Origin: Pirellulales bacterium
GTDB taxonomy: Bacteria > Planctomycetota > Planctomycetia > Pirellulales > JALHPA01
Assembly: GCA_033762255.1 (NCBI GenBank)
Contig: JANRLT010000045.1
Location: 1-39,791, forward strand
DNA: 39,791 bases
Direction of reading: 5' to 3'
Part shown: piece by piece, positions 16,003 through 24,263 of the stretch
How positions within the stretch are numbered: position 1 is the first letter of the stretch
How the letters are laid out: each line of letters starts with the position of its first letter
Notes under the pieces: model-generated
Told to the model about the DNA's origin: nothing
Seen by the model: the letters and a program-made list of their open reading frames with translations, nothing else
Database searches by the model: none
Translations under genes and position numbers: made by a program

Positions 16003-16509
16003 TTGCCTACCAAGGATTTAATCGTCGATCCCAGTACCCTGAATTTGGATCACATCTTGTGTGATGTGACCGAAATTCGCCGGTACAATCTACAACGTTT
16101 CGAAATGGAACAGTTGACGGCGATCGTCTATCTCGACCGGGAGAAAAACATCGCCGTGGGTTATAAGGATATCACCCCAAATGAGTTTTGGGTGCGGGGG
16201 CATATGCCCCAATACGCGCTGATGCCCGGCGTGATCATGTGCGAGGCAGCCGCGCAGCTAGCCAGTTTTTATACCCAAAAGTACGATCTCTTGGGTGCGA
16301 AGGTTGTCGGGTTTGGCGGCCTGGACGAAGTCAGCTTTCGCGGGCCTGTGGTTCCCGGCGACCGACTGATCCTGGCGATCGAGCTATTGCGCTGTCGGCG
16401 CAACGCCATGCTCATCGCCCGCTTTCAGGGCTTTGTGCGGACCGCGCTGGTGTTGGAAGGAAAAATTAAAGGCATCCCCCTGCCCATTGAAAATCCCAAT
16501 TTTGGTTAA
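16003..16509 (+). CDS. FabZ-like 3-hydroxyacyl-ACP dehydratase
   Basis: A hot-dog-fold dehydratase of the FabZ/FabA family, which removes water from 3-hydroxyacyl-ACP in fatty acid elongation. The active site segment reads FWVRGHMPQYALMPGVIMCE AAAQ, with the catalytic His at residue 67 and Glu at 81. The consensus GHFPxxPxxPG is altered to GHMPQYALMPG. At 168 residues it is slightly longer than FabZ, with an N-terminal extension (LNLDHILCDVTEIRRYNLQR). The start is TTG at 16003, with GGGAG 7 bases upstream; no in-frame ATG precedes the conserved part. It might be a paralogue used in a specialised lipid or polyketide path rather than the main FabZ, so I give no symbol. Confidence 0.78.
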   Translation: MPTKDLIVDPSTLNLDHILCDVTEIRRYNLQRFEMEQLTAIVYLDREKNIAVGYKDITPNEFWVRGHMPQYALMPGVIMCEAAAQLASFYTQKYDLLGAKVVGFGGLDEVSFRGPVVPGDRLILAIELLRCRRNAMLIARFQGFVRTALVLEGKIKGIPLPIENPNFG

Positions 16510-16624
16510 GCGCCGCGGCCCGCCGTTGGCCTGTGGGGCCGCGGGTTCCCTCTCTGATGGCCCCCTGTTTTTGTAAAAACTCCGCCCCGGCGGGGAAATG
16601 AATGACAACCAGGGGTTTCCCATT

Positions 16625-17413
16625 ATGTTTCCCGTCGCCGATGAAAACTTTGCCCGTCGCGCGCCTTTGGTCACCTGGCTGATCATCGGCCTGAATGTTT
16701 TGGTGTACCTTCTTTGCCTGCGTTTATCGGAGCAGCAGCTTTTTGAATTGCACGCCCACCGGGGCTTTGTGCCCGCGCGGATCGAGCAATTGACCACGCG
16801 AAAACCGCTGGAGATTCCCGCGGGGGAAGTCCAGGTGCGGTTTGGAGCGGGATTTGTCCAGCATCTGCAGCCCGTCTATCTGCTGCGGGCCGATTCCCGC
16901 GAAATTTACACCTCCCTTATTACTAGCCAGTTTTTACATGGCGGTTTGCTGCATCTGCTGGGCAATATGTTGTTTCTGTATATCTTTGGCAATAATGTCG
17001 AAGACCGCCTGGGCCATACCGGCTTTCTTATTTTCTATATCTGTGGCGGAATTGTCGCCAGTGGATTTCATTGGGCGATACACTCCGACAGCCTTTTACC
17101 AACGATCGGGGCCAGCGGCGCGGTCGCCGCCGTGTTGGGAGCCTATTTTGTCACGTGGCCCCATGCCCGCGTCCATATTTTAGTCCCCATTTTTATCTTT
17201 CCCCTGTTTTTTGAGTTGCCCGCCTGGCTGGTTTTGGGCTTTTGGCTGGCGGGGCAGATCCTGGAAGGGATCAAAGTTTTAAACATCGATCTGGGAGGGG
17301 GAGTCGCCTGGTGGGCGCATATTGGGGGATTTATCTTTGGAGCCGGGGTGCTGGCCCTGTTAAATTCCCGACAGGCGGCCCGATCACCGGAGAAGATTGC
17401 GCCTCGTTGGTAA
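16625..17413 (+). CDS. Rhomboid-family intramembrane serine protease
   Basis: A multi-pass membrane serine protease that cuts single-pass substrates inside the bilayer. Motifs are HGGLLHLLGNMLFLYIFGNN (first His-Asn group), IGASGAVAAVLGAYF with the nucleophile Ser in GxSG (about residue 164), and WWAHIGGFIFGAG with the catalytic His (about residue 232). There are six or seven hydrophobic segments, and a soluble loop of about 60 residues between the first and second, common in planctomycete and cyanobacterial members. I chose the ATG at 16625 because CAGGGG lies 9-12 bases upstream; the ATG at 16598 has its purine run too close. The substrate is unknown. Confidence 0.88.
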   Translation: MFPVADENFARRAPLVTWLIIGLNVLVYLLCLRLSEQQLFELHAHRGFVPARIEQLTTRKPLEIPAGEVQVRFGAGFVQHLQPVYLLRADSREIYTSLITSQFLHGGLLHLLGNMLFLYIFGNNVEDRLGHTGFLIFYICGGIVASGFHWAIHSDSLLPTIGASGAVAAVLGAYFVTWPHARVHILVPIFIFPLFFELPAWLVLGFWLAGQILEGIKVLNIDLGGGVAWWAHIGGFIFGAGVLALLNSRQAARSPEKIAPRW

Positions 17414-17437
17414 TCACCGCTTTTTTGTGCGGTCAGC

Positions 17438-18250
17438 TTAGGTAATCACCCAGGTTTGCAGATCCAGCATGGGGACGCGACTAGATTGGTCAATTTTGGC
17501 CGCCAGGGCCAGATCACTTTCCAGGCCTATCCCCCGAAGGTTGCGGCCTCCCTGGGTATTTGCCAAAGTTTTTAACAGATGTTGGCGTTCGGTGTGGTTC
17601 AGCGTTTCCCGCTCGCTATGGGACAGGTCCAACCAGGCCCGACCCCGTGCCGCATTTGCTGGCCCAATTACCCCTTGCCAGGCCTCCAGCGCCAGCCAAG
17701 CCTGGTCATTAAGTGAATGATCATCCAGGCTCGTGAACATTCGCTGGCAGATGGCCCCGGCGCACAATACGTCTTCCCGGGTAATCCTTCCCCGTGTTCC
17801 CGCGCACAGCAAATGGATAGGGCGTTTTCCCTTGATCGCGGCCAGGCGATCGGCCACCGCCGTCAAATTGACAAAGCTCCCCACCAAGACCTCACTGGCC
17901 AAGCGGCAGGCGGACATCGCCAGCGTGCCATTGGTCGTGGTAAAGACCACGGTTTTATCCCTTACGCGCGTGGGGATATACTCCGCCGGAGAGTTCCCCA
18001 CGTCAAATCCAGCGATGGGAAGGCCTCCCCGTTCACCCCCTAAGAGCGCGGTCCCCGCGGGAAGGGTTGCGGCTGTTTTTTGGGCGTCGGCCACTTCGAG
18101 GCAGGGAATAACGCGGCTGGCGCCATTATCCAACGCGGCGGTGATCGTGGTGGAGGCCCGTAAAATATCCAAAACCACCACTGTCCCCGCGGCGAGTTCC
18201 TCCGCTGTGGTTAATTGAGGTAAAAAATGGACGCAGAGGGTGTTCAGCAT
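17438..18250 (-). CDS. comB: 2-phosphosulfolactate phosphatase family protein (ComB-like)
   Basis: A 270-residue ComB-family protein. ComB hydrolyses 2-phosphosulfolactate to sulfolactate in coenzyme M biosynthesis of methanogens; bacterial relatives are common and their role is less certain. Visible family features are the N-terminal VVLDILRASTTITAALDNGA, then LLGGERGGLPIAGFDVGNSP, VFTTTNGTLAM and the central LLCAGTRGRITREDVLCAGAI. The start is ATG at 18250 (MLNTLCVHFLP), where family similarity begins; the frame extends 44 codons upstream but that stretch is Ser/Thr/Asn-rich and lacks similarity. It is convergent with the rhomboid gene, with 24 bases between stops. No other coenzyme M gene is in the window. 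Confidence 0.85.
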   Translation of the reverse strand: MLNTLCVHFLPQLTTAEELAAGTVVVLDILRASTTITAALDNGASRVIPCLEVADAQKTAATLPAGTALLGGERGGLPIAGFDVGNSPAEYIPTRVRDKTVVFTTTNGTLAMSACRLASEVLVGSFVNLTAVADRLAAIKGKRPIHLLCAGTRGRITREDVLCAGAICQRMFTSLDDHSLNDQAWLALEAWQGVIGPANAARGRAWLDLSHSERETLNHTERQHLLKTLANTQGGRNLRGIGLESDLALAAKIDQSSRVPMLDLQTWVIT

Positions 18251-18613
18251 GGCACTTCGCGCGAGTTGTCCCGCGCGGTTGGAGGCGGGGTGATATGTAG
18301 GTCCATTCGTCGTGCTAGTGGCAGAAGTATTCCTGGTTGGCTGGTTTTTGATCATGCGGAGCCAAGAATTTTTTATCCACACCGGGGCGCCAGCTATGCT
18401 TTTCGTCTTTGAATATTTACAATGGACAGTTTAATTGTGACGTAACCACAAGCCTTAAAAGGGTTTGCGTGCTCCGTCCGGCGGGAGTTAACTCCTCGGG
18501 CCGGTTAAATCCAGCGGATTATCACAGTTAATCGAGCGTGAACTGTTGACCGTGTTAATAACATTTTTCTTAACGCCTGTGGATTGGTCAATGGTGGAAA
18601 TTTCAGGTGCAAT

Positions 18614-19345
18614 GTGACGCAAGTCGATAAATCCAACGCCCGCGTGCAAAGAATGTTTGGCGAGATCGCGCCGCGCTATGATCTGATGAATCACGTGCTG
18701 AGCGGTGGAATTGATATTTACTGGCGCTGGTTAACCGCTCGGCGGTTGAAGTATGATTTGAAGGATGTGCCGATTTTGGACCTCTGTACCGGCACGGGGG
18801 ATTTGGCGTTGACCCTGGCTAAACGGACGACCGCTCCGGTCATCGGCGCGGACTTTTGTCCTGAAATGTTGGATATCGCTCGCAAAAAAGCGGTTCAAGC
18901 CAAATTGCACGCTAGGGTTGCTTTTGTCGAGGCCGACGCCCAGCAGCTTCCGTTTGAGACGGACCACTTTCAATTGGTAACGGTCGCCTTTGGCCTGCGC
19001 AATGTATCCGACACCGACCAGGGTTTGCGCGAGATGACACGGGTCTGCCGTCCCGGCGGCCAAGTCGCGGTATTGGAATTCAGCACGCCCCGTTGGCAGC
19101 CGTTTAAGGCTTGCTACCAATGGTATTTTAAGAATGTCCTGCCCCGCGTGGGCCAGGCCCTTGCCCGAAATTCATCCGCCGCTTATGAGTATCTGCCCGC
19201 TAGCGTGGGGGAATTTCCCGCGTACCAGGCCCTTGTCAAGCGAATGGAAGCCGCGGGTCTGGCGAACGTCAAATTTTATCCCCTCACCCTGGGTGTGGCG
19301 ACGCTCTACGTGGGAGAAAAGGGGCCAATTGTGAATGATGAATGA
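18614..19345 (+). CDS. menG: Demethylmenaquinone/ubiquinone methyltransferase
   Basis: A SAM-dependent methyltransferase that adds the C-methyl group to demethylmenaquinone (MenG/UbiE family), the last step of quinone synthesis. The N-terminus VDKSNARVQRMFGEIAPRYD LMNHVLS is the family signature. The SAM site is ILDLCTGTGDLAL, followed by GADFCPEMLDIARKK, VEADAQQLPF, VAFGLRNVSD and VLEFSTPRWQP. The C-terminal part YEYLPASVGEFP completes the family pattern. I choose GTG at 18614, giving MTQVDKSNARV, as in relatives; an in-frame TTG at 18584 is possible. It is followed by ubiX on the same strand, consistent with a quinone gene pair. Menaquinone is the likely product, since no ubiquinone-specific hydroxylase is seen. 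Confidence 0.88.
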   Translation: MTQVDKSNARVQRMFGEIAPRYDLMNHVLSGGIDIYWRWLTARRLKYDLKDVPILDLCTGTGDLALTLAKRTTAPVIGADFCPEMLDIARKKAVQAKLHARVAFVEADAQQLPFETDHFQLVTVAFGLRNVSDTDQGLREMTRVCRPGGQVAVLEFSTPRWQPFKACYQWYFKNVLPRVGQALARNSSAAYEYLPASVGEFPAYQALVKRMEAAGLANVKFYPLTLGVATLYVGEKGPIVNDE

Positions 19346-19390
19346 AAAATACGGCAGTACTTACGCTTGAAACCAAACACCATGCTCTAA

Positions 19391-19440
19391 ACTCCACTAC
19401 TCCAGACTCCAGACTCCAGACTCCAGACTCTAAACTCCAG
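19391..19440 (+). repeat. 7-bp tandem repeat (ACTCCAG) abutting the ubiX start
   Basis: Four perfect ACTCCAG units at 19399-19426 are followed by ACTCTAA and another ACTCCAG ending at 19440, two bases from the ubiX ATG. A partial unit (ACTCCAC) precedes them. The array occupies the place of the ribosome binding site and has no purine-rich Shine-Dalgarno sequence. Confidence 0.8.
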
Positions 19441-19441
19441 C

Positions 19442-20149
19442 ATGCCCCCGATTGTTCTTGCCCTCACCGGAGCTAGTGGCGCGCCGTACGGTTTGCGTTT
19501 ACTGCAAGTATTATTGCAGGCCGGGCAAGAAGTTTACTTAACGATTAGCCCCAGCTTTGGCGAAGTGTTGCGTCAAGAATTGGGAATAGAGATAGATTTA
19601 AAGCGTTTTACTCCCCAACCGTTGTTAGCTGATTTACAACTGTGGCAAACGCATTTGGCGCAGCAGGGGGGGTGGAAATCCGCATTACCCGGCACTGGAG
19701 CTCCTCGTCTGGGTGAGTCGCTCCCCCCATTGCCTATCGATACAAGTCGGTTGCGTTATAGTCATTTTCAGGACTTGCTTAGTCCCATTGCCAGTGGCTC
19801 GGCATTGACGGCGGGAATGGTGGTTTGTCCTTGTTCGGGGAGCACATTAGGGGCTATCGCCCATTCCCAGGGGAGTAACCTGATTCATCGCGCGGCGGAA
19901 GTGCACCTAAAGGAACGGCGAAAGCTGATTTTGGTGCCTCGGGAAACGCCGCTCTCACTGCCGCAAATTGAAAATTGGCGGACCGCGACCTTGGCGGGGG
20001 CCGTGGTTCTGCCCGCCAGCCCCGGCTTTTACCATGAACCCACCGGCCTACTGGATTTGGTAGATTTTGTCGTGGCGCGCATTTGTGATCAGTTGGGTGT
20101 AGCGCACAAACTCATGCGTCGTTGGGGATCGGGGCAGGCAACGGAATAA
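19442..20149 (+). CDS. ubiX: Flavin prenyltransferase UbiX
   Basis: UbiX makes the prenylated flavin cofactor used by UbiD-type decarboxylases, here probably in menaquinone synthesis with menG. The N-terminus VLALTGASGAPYGLRLL is the flavin-binding signature. Later motifs are VVCPCSGSTLGAIAHSQGSN LIHRAAEV, then LKERRKLILVPRETPLSLPQ and the end segment ASPGFYHEPTGLLDLVDFVV. At 235 residues it is roughly 35 longer than E. coli UbiX; the extra residues form an insert (about residues 60-100, WQTHLAQQGGWKSALPGTGA and following) between the first strands and the SGS segment. No ubiD gene is present in the window. Confidence 0.9.
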   Translation: MPPIVLALTGASGAPYGLRLLQVLLQAGQEVYLTISPSFGEVLRQELGIEIDLKRFTPQPLLADLQLWQTHLAQQGGWKSALPGTGAPRLGESLPPLPIDTSRLRYSHFQDLLSPIASGSALTAGMVVCPCSGSTLGAIAHSQGSNLIHRAAEVHLKERRKLILVPRETPLSLPQIENWRTATLAGAVVLPASPGFYHEPTGLLDLVDFVVARICDQLGVAHKLMRRWGSGQATE

Positions 20150-20371
20150 ATTATGTAAAAATCATTGCTGCTAGCAGCTATCTTATGGGGCCAATTGCCA
20201 TCCGCCACGCTAGCTGAAGAATTGCAGGAAGACTGTTTTCCCTTCTATTAACCTATAAAATTGGCTCAAATTCGCGTTGACGTCGCGGGCGGAAACGCCG
20301 ATAATCCCCGCCACTTTTTTGACTGGCGGGCCGTATGACGGCTTGCGATTTTTTGCCCCCCTGGTGCTGGA

Positions 20372-21643
20372 TTGCCGCGTCAGCGAGTGGTATTCCCACG
20401 ACTTATCGCGCAGCTATTGGTGATTCTGTCCCTGTTGGGGGCAATCTCCGCCAGTCGCAATGTTTCGCTGCGCGCTGCTCCGGCATATTCGCGCTCCACG
20501 ACACAAGAATCCCCCGCTGCGCCGCGGGCTGGTTCGGTGACGCGGCCGTCCACCGCAGGTAAAGGAGTGGCAAATTCCGGCTTGCGTTGGCGGTCGACAG
20601 CAACCCCGCCGGTTATGTCAGAACCTTATGACGCGATGACGGAAGAGGCTGAAAACACGGAATTTACCCCCCGGACGGCTGCTGTCTTGGCCCAAACCGG
20701 CGAGACTACCGCAAACACTCCACTAGCGGAATTGCCCCCTCCTAACCCAAAATCAAACCCAGAAATTCCACGGGAAAAACCGCTTGTACGGGATTCGGGC
20801 GCTGCACCCCTACCACCCCCGCCAGTCCCGCAGTCGCCGTTTAATGGTTCCCTTCCCGGGGATAGCCCAGGAATGGAGCAACCCTGGGAAATGAGCGAGC
20901 CCCGTCCCCTGCCGGGGATTTCCGCGGAAGAGGCGAACGAGTTTCTTCCCGGGCCGCCGGACGGGAAGTCCCCTTGGGCCGAAGCTCCTCCGGTTGCCGA
21001 CGACCTCAACTGGCTTCCACGTGTTTTTCGGCAACGGGCCCAAGAACGTTACACGGGGCACGGAGAGCCCCTGGTCGCGGGATCGTGGCTAAATCGGCCG
21101 TATTACGTGGGTGGGTTTATCGGCGGGATCTCGGGAGAGACACTCATTGCCGACGAGGTGAATCTGGGGACTGGCTTTTTGGGCGGGTTTCGCCTGGGCT
21201 GGGATTATGACCATTATTGGGGCTTGGAAACGCGATTGGCCTTTAGCGAGCAGGGCATCGATTTTTTGGGGAGTCCCGGCAGCGATAATTTTACTAGTCA
21301 ACTGTTGTTATGGGATGGCAGCCTGGTGTATTACCCTTGGGGGGACGCGCGGTGGCGGCCGTATGTGGGCTTGGGGATTGGCATCGCTGACTTTGACTAT
21401 ACCGATGTCAGCGGCTTGCGCCGTAGCGAGGGAGTATTATCCACGCCAATCGGCGCGGGTCTAAAATACCGCCATAATCAATACTGGACGTGGCGTCTTG
21501 ATGTCACGGATAACATTATTTGGGGGGGGCAGGCCGGTTATGAAACGCAAAACCAACTCTCCTTGACCGCCGGGGTCGAATTGCGCTTTGGCGGCACGCG
21601 CAAAAGCTATTGGCCGTGGAACCCCAGCCGACGCTGGCGGTAG
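20372..21643 (+). CDS. Outer membrane beta-barrel protein with Pro-rich linker
   Basis: A 423-residue secreted protein. A signal peptide (about FPRLIAQLLVILSLLGAISAS) leads into some 180 residues of low-complexity Pro/Ala/Thr/Glu-rich linker, including PLPPPPVPQSPF. The C-terminal 190 residues look like a small beta-barrel: alternating aromatic and polar strands such as YYVGGFIGGISGE, FLGGFRLGWDYDHYWGLETR, LLWDGSLVYYPWG, RPYVGLGIGIADFDY and LSLTAGVELRFGG. This resembles OmpA-like or OmpW-like 8-strand barrels. The start is TTG at 20372; a GTG five codons later is also possible and would shorten the signal. The linker may span the periplasm or cell-wall layer (inference). Function is unknown. 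Confidence 0.75.
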   Translation: MPRQRVVFPRLIAQLLVILSLLGAISASRNVSLRAAPAYSRSTTQESPAAPRAGSVTRPSTAGKGVANSGLRWRSTATPPVMSEPYDAMTEEAENTEFTPRTAAVLAQTGETTANTPLAELPPPNPKSNPEIPREKPLVRDSGAAPLPPPPVPQSPFNGSLPGDSPGMEQPWEMSEPRPLPGISAEEANEFLPGPPDGKSPWAEAPPVADDLNWLPRVFRQRAQERYTGHGEPLVAGSWLNRPYYVGGFIGGISGETLIADEVNLGTGFLGGFRLGWDYDHYWGLETRLAFSEQGIDFLGSPGSDNFTSQLLLWDGSLVYYPWGDARWRPYVGLGIGIADFDYTDVSGLRRSEGVLSTPIGAGLKYRHNQYWTWRLDVTDNIIWGGQAGYETQNQLSLTAGVELRFGGTRKSYWPWNPSRRWR

Positions 21644-21874
21644 CCGCAAAAATTGCTACCGTCGCGCGCGGCGGTACCTGTAAAATGGTCTTGATGTTAT
21701 GGAAGTAACATTTTTGACCCTCTTCCGCTAAATCGGAAATGGTTGCTTTATCCCCGAATTCCTGGGATATTAGTCGCTTTGCTGGCCGTTTCTTATCACG
21801 GCCATTTTTAGCATCACGTTTTTCATATTCTTGAACTCTTTAACTTCTTGTACTTTTTTAAAACAGGGGTCGTC

Positions 21875-23356
21875 ATGATGCCCATGCTTACACGGTTGGC
21901 GTTCTGTACGTTGGGAGTGTTGCCCTGGATCATGGGCTGCGGGGGGCAATCCACGTCTCCTGCCGCGGCGCAAGCGACGATGAATGCCGGTAACGCACCC
22001 GCTGCCGCCGCTGGAAACGCAGCGACTCCTACCCCGGTACAGCCTCCCGGGCCGCCAAAACCGGCCCTCGCGCCAGGCAAGATCGTGCCCGCCCTGGAAT
22101 TGGCGAAGGTCTTGGACATGCGCAAGTTAAAATTTCACAAGGAAGCCACGGTCGGGCGACGACAAACGGGTTTAATTTACGCCCTCGTCCCGGGAGAACA
22201 AAAACCGATCAAGGAATACCTGACCCAGCAACTGGCGGAGCAAGGCTGGGTGCCTGGAACCGGTCCCAATGACAATCAAGTCTATGAAACCAGTTCCAAT
22301 ACGAATTTTGTAAAAGCAGGGGGATACTCCCTTAGTTGTTCAATTTCCGAGGGGGGTGAACCGGGCAAAACAGGCGTGATGTTGGTCTATTACGGCAATT
22401 ATGACGTGCGCAACCTGCCCCATCCCGCGGACTGGACAGAGCTGTATGGCAGTCAACACCAGGTCATGTGGGTCACTCCCCTCAATGTCGCCGATTCCCA
22501 CGCGGCGATGATGAAAAGCCTTGCCGCTGCTGGTTGGCAGAAATATGTCCGGCCTAACACCTCTGGAAATAACGATGCCGAGCGGCCCACCGTGACTCTG
22601 CGGAATCAAGGTTACACATTGACCTGTTCCACCAGCGCCGCCCCGGCTCAACAGGGAAAAATCGTCGTGCAAATTACCCTACAAACCCTTGGGAACGAAC
22701 TGCCCGCGCCAGCCGAGGCGACCGATGTGGAATACGATGATTCCGACTGGAAACTCTTTTGCAAGATTCCCGGCACCATCGCCAAAGTCAGCGAATACTA
22801 CGATCAGGCGATGATCGCCGCGGGCCACAAGCTGTTCACTCACGACGAAGAGCAAGAGGGGAAGCGAATTTTACGGTACAAGACCCCCCGCGAAGACATC
22901 ATTATGATCACGCTCGAGCAGCAGCCAGAAGGCATCGTGTCAGTCGATGCCCAGGGGTTCCCGATTGAGATCTTGCGCGAGTCAAAGGAAGAAGCGAAAA
23001 ATAGCGCTGGTCCCGCGGAAGCCGAAGAGCAGCCACCAAAGCCAATATTAGTAAGCCAAATTCCGCTCCCCAAGAAAATGGTGAACTTTCAATACTTAGC
23101 GGCGGAGAAACAGGTGTTGTTGAAATCCCAGGTTGATCTGGAAAAGACTGTCGCTGCCATTCGTGAAAGCATGGGCGAATCAGACTGGAAAGAATCAGCC
23201 GCTGCCCAGGTCAATACTCCCCAAAAGGTGCAAATGCAGTACACATTGGGAGAGTCCCGCGTGACGATTACGGTGACCAAGCCAACTCGCAAAGGATTTT
23301 TAACCGCAATTGAGGTGCAGACCGAGGGAATCGATTGGAGCGAATGGGAAAAATAG
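21875..23356 (+). CDS. Putative lipoprotein with internal repeats
   Basis: A 493-residue exported protein. The N-terminus MMPMLTRLAFCTLGVLPWIMGCGGQ carries a lipobox-like IMGC, so Cys would be lipidated. A short Ala/Pro-rich linker follows. The rest is built from repeated units of roughly 100 residues: each has a stretch like LxEQGWxxxTGPNDN or LAAAGWQKYVRPNTSGNND, then a GYxLxCSxSxxxxxGKxxVxxxxxGN segment, then LPxPADxxxLY or LPAPAEATDVEYDD. At least two, perhaps four, such units can be seen. I do not recognise the family. The ATG at 21875 is chosen for the AGGGG about 8 bases upstream. It is convergent with hisG, with 37 bases between stops. Confidence 0.72.
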   Translation: MMPMLTRLAFCTLGVLPWIMGCGGQSTSPAAAQATMNAGNAPAAAAGNAATPTPVQPPGPPKPALAPGKIVPALELAKVLDMRKLKFHKEATVGRRQTGLIYALVPGEQKPIKEYLTQQLAEQGWVPGTGPNDNQVYETSSNTNFVKAGGYSLSCSISEGGEPGKTGVMLVYYGNYDVRNLPHPADWTELYGSQHQVMWVTPLNVADSHAAMMKSLAAAGWQKYVRPNTSGNNDAERPTVTLRNQGYTLTCSTSAAPAQQGKIVVQITLQTLGNELPAPAEATDVEYDDSDWKLFCKIPGTIAKVSEYYDQAMIAAGHKLFTHDEEQEGKRILRYKTPREDIIMITLEQQPEGIVSVDAQGFPIEILRESKEEAKNSAGPAEAEEQPPKPILVSQIPLPKKMVNFQYLAAEKQVLLKSQVDLEKTVAAIRESMGESDWKESAAAQVNTPQKVQMQYTLGESRVTITVTKPTRKGFLTAIEVQTEGIDWSEWEK

Positions 23357-23393
23357 TGTGCGATGCGAATTGGGGCTAGGTTAATACCCTCAC

Positions 23394-24248
23394 TCACAAC
23401 CTGCAATTCGTAATTTGCGTCTCCAAAATTGCCGACGCGCCCAGTTGTTCCAGTTGTTCCATGATAGGGATGACTTCTTGCCGCCGGACCATCACCTTGA
23501 CCGCGCACCAAGCCGCGTCCTCGAGCGCGCTTACCGTGGGGGAGTTGAAACCCGGCGTGATCTTTTCCGCTTGGGCCAGCTTGGCCCGAGGCACGTTGTA
23601 TTCCAACAGGGAGTATGCCCGCGCGATGACGACCCCTTCGAGCCGCCGCACCACGCGGTCGGCCAATTCCGCGTGCCGCGCGGCGCGGTTCTGGATCAGA
23701 ATTGTCTCGTAGCTGCCAATTTCGTCCAAGATCCGCAGTTGATTGGCCGCCAGCGTGCTGCCGGTTTCGACCAGATCAACAATTCCGTCCGCCACGCCCA
23801 AGGCGATCATGATTTCGACAGACCCGGACAGATTGACCAGATGGGCCGAGGCGCCATGTTTGGCCAGATATTGCCTTGTGACATGGGGAAAGCTGGTGGC
23901 GATGCGCAGGCCGTTGAGTTCGGCGGCGGATTTGACCGGGCTGGATTCTGGCACGCAGACAGCCAGTCGGCAGGTCCCCACGCCGAGGGGGAGCCTGTGG
24001 ACGACATCGGCGGCGCTTTCCAGGATGAGGTCCCCCCCGGTGATGCCTAGGTCGATGGCTCCTTCAGCGCACAGGACGGGGATGTCGTCGGTGCGGAGGA
24101 AGGTGACATCGACGGGAAGTTCCTTCACCCGGGCAAAGAGCGTTCGCTCGCTGCGGCGAAAGCTGAGCCCCGCTTGTTTGAGGAGTTCCTCGGCCAATTC
24201 GGCCAACCGCCCCTTGCTAGGGACGCCGATGCGTAGATTGTGGGTCAT
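23394..24248 (-). CDS. hisG: ATP phosphoribosyltransferase (long form)
   Basis: HisG catalyses the first step of histidine synthesis, joining ATP and PRPP. The protein starts LRIGVPSKGRLAELAEELL, then VTFLRTDDIPVLCAEGAIDL GITGGDLI, followed by RIATSFPHVTRQYL, SGSVEIMIALGVADGIVDLVETGSTL with the PRPP-binding Glu-Thr-Gly-Ser-Thr, and a C-terminal ACT-like regulatory domain (SPTVSALEDAAWCAVKVMV). At 284 residues it is the long, histidine-inhibited form that works without HisZ. The AT-rich nuclease-like gene ends 15 bases upstream on the same strand, an unusual neighbour for hisG. No other his gene is in the window. Confidence 0.95.
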   Translation of the reverse strand: MTHNLRIGVPSKGRLAELAEELLKQAGLSFRRSERTLFARVKELPVDVTFLRTDDIPVLCAEGAIDLGITGGDLILESAADVVHRLPLGVGTCRLAVCVPESSPVKSAAELNGLRIATSFPHVTRQYLAKHGASAHLVNLSGSVEIMIALGVADGIVDLVETGSTLAANQLRILDEIGSYETILIQNRAARHAELADRVVRRLEGVVIARAYSLLEYNVPRAKLAQAEKITPGFNSPTVSALEDAAWCAVKVMVRRQEVIPIMEQLEQLGASAILETQITNCRL

Positions 24249-24263
24249 GGGGGAGATGGGAAT

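Noticed and set aside
16510-16597. Terminator after the FabZ-like gene (GCGGCCC..GGGCCGC)
   Set aside because: The stem is good but the loop is 14 bases and no T-run follows directly; evidence is too weak to list.
19391-19440. Short tandem repeat taken as a CRISPR or plasmid iteron
   Set aside because: Unit is 7 bases with no spacers, no AT-rich region or replication gene; it is a simple tandem repeat.
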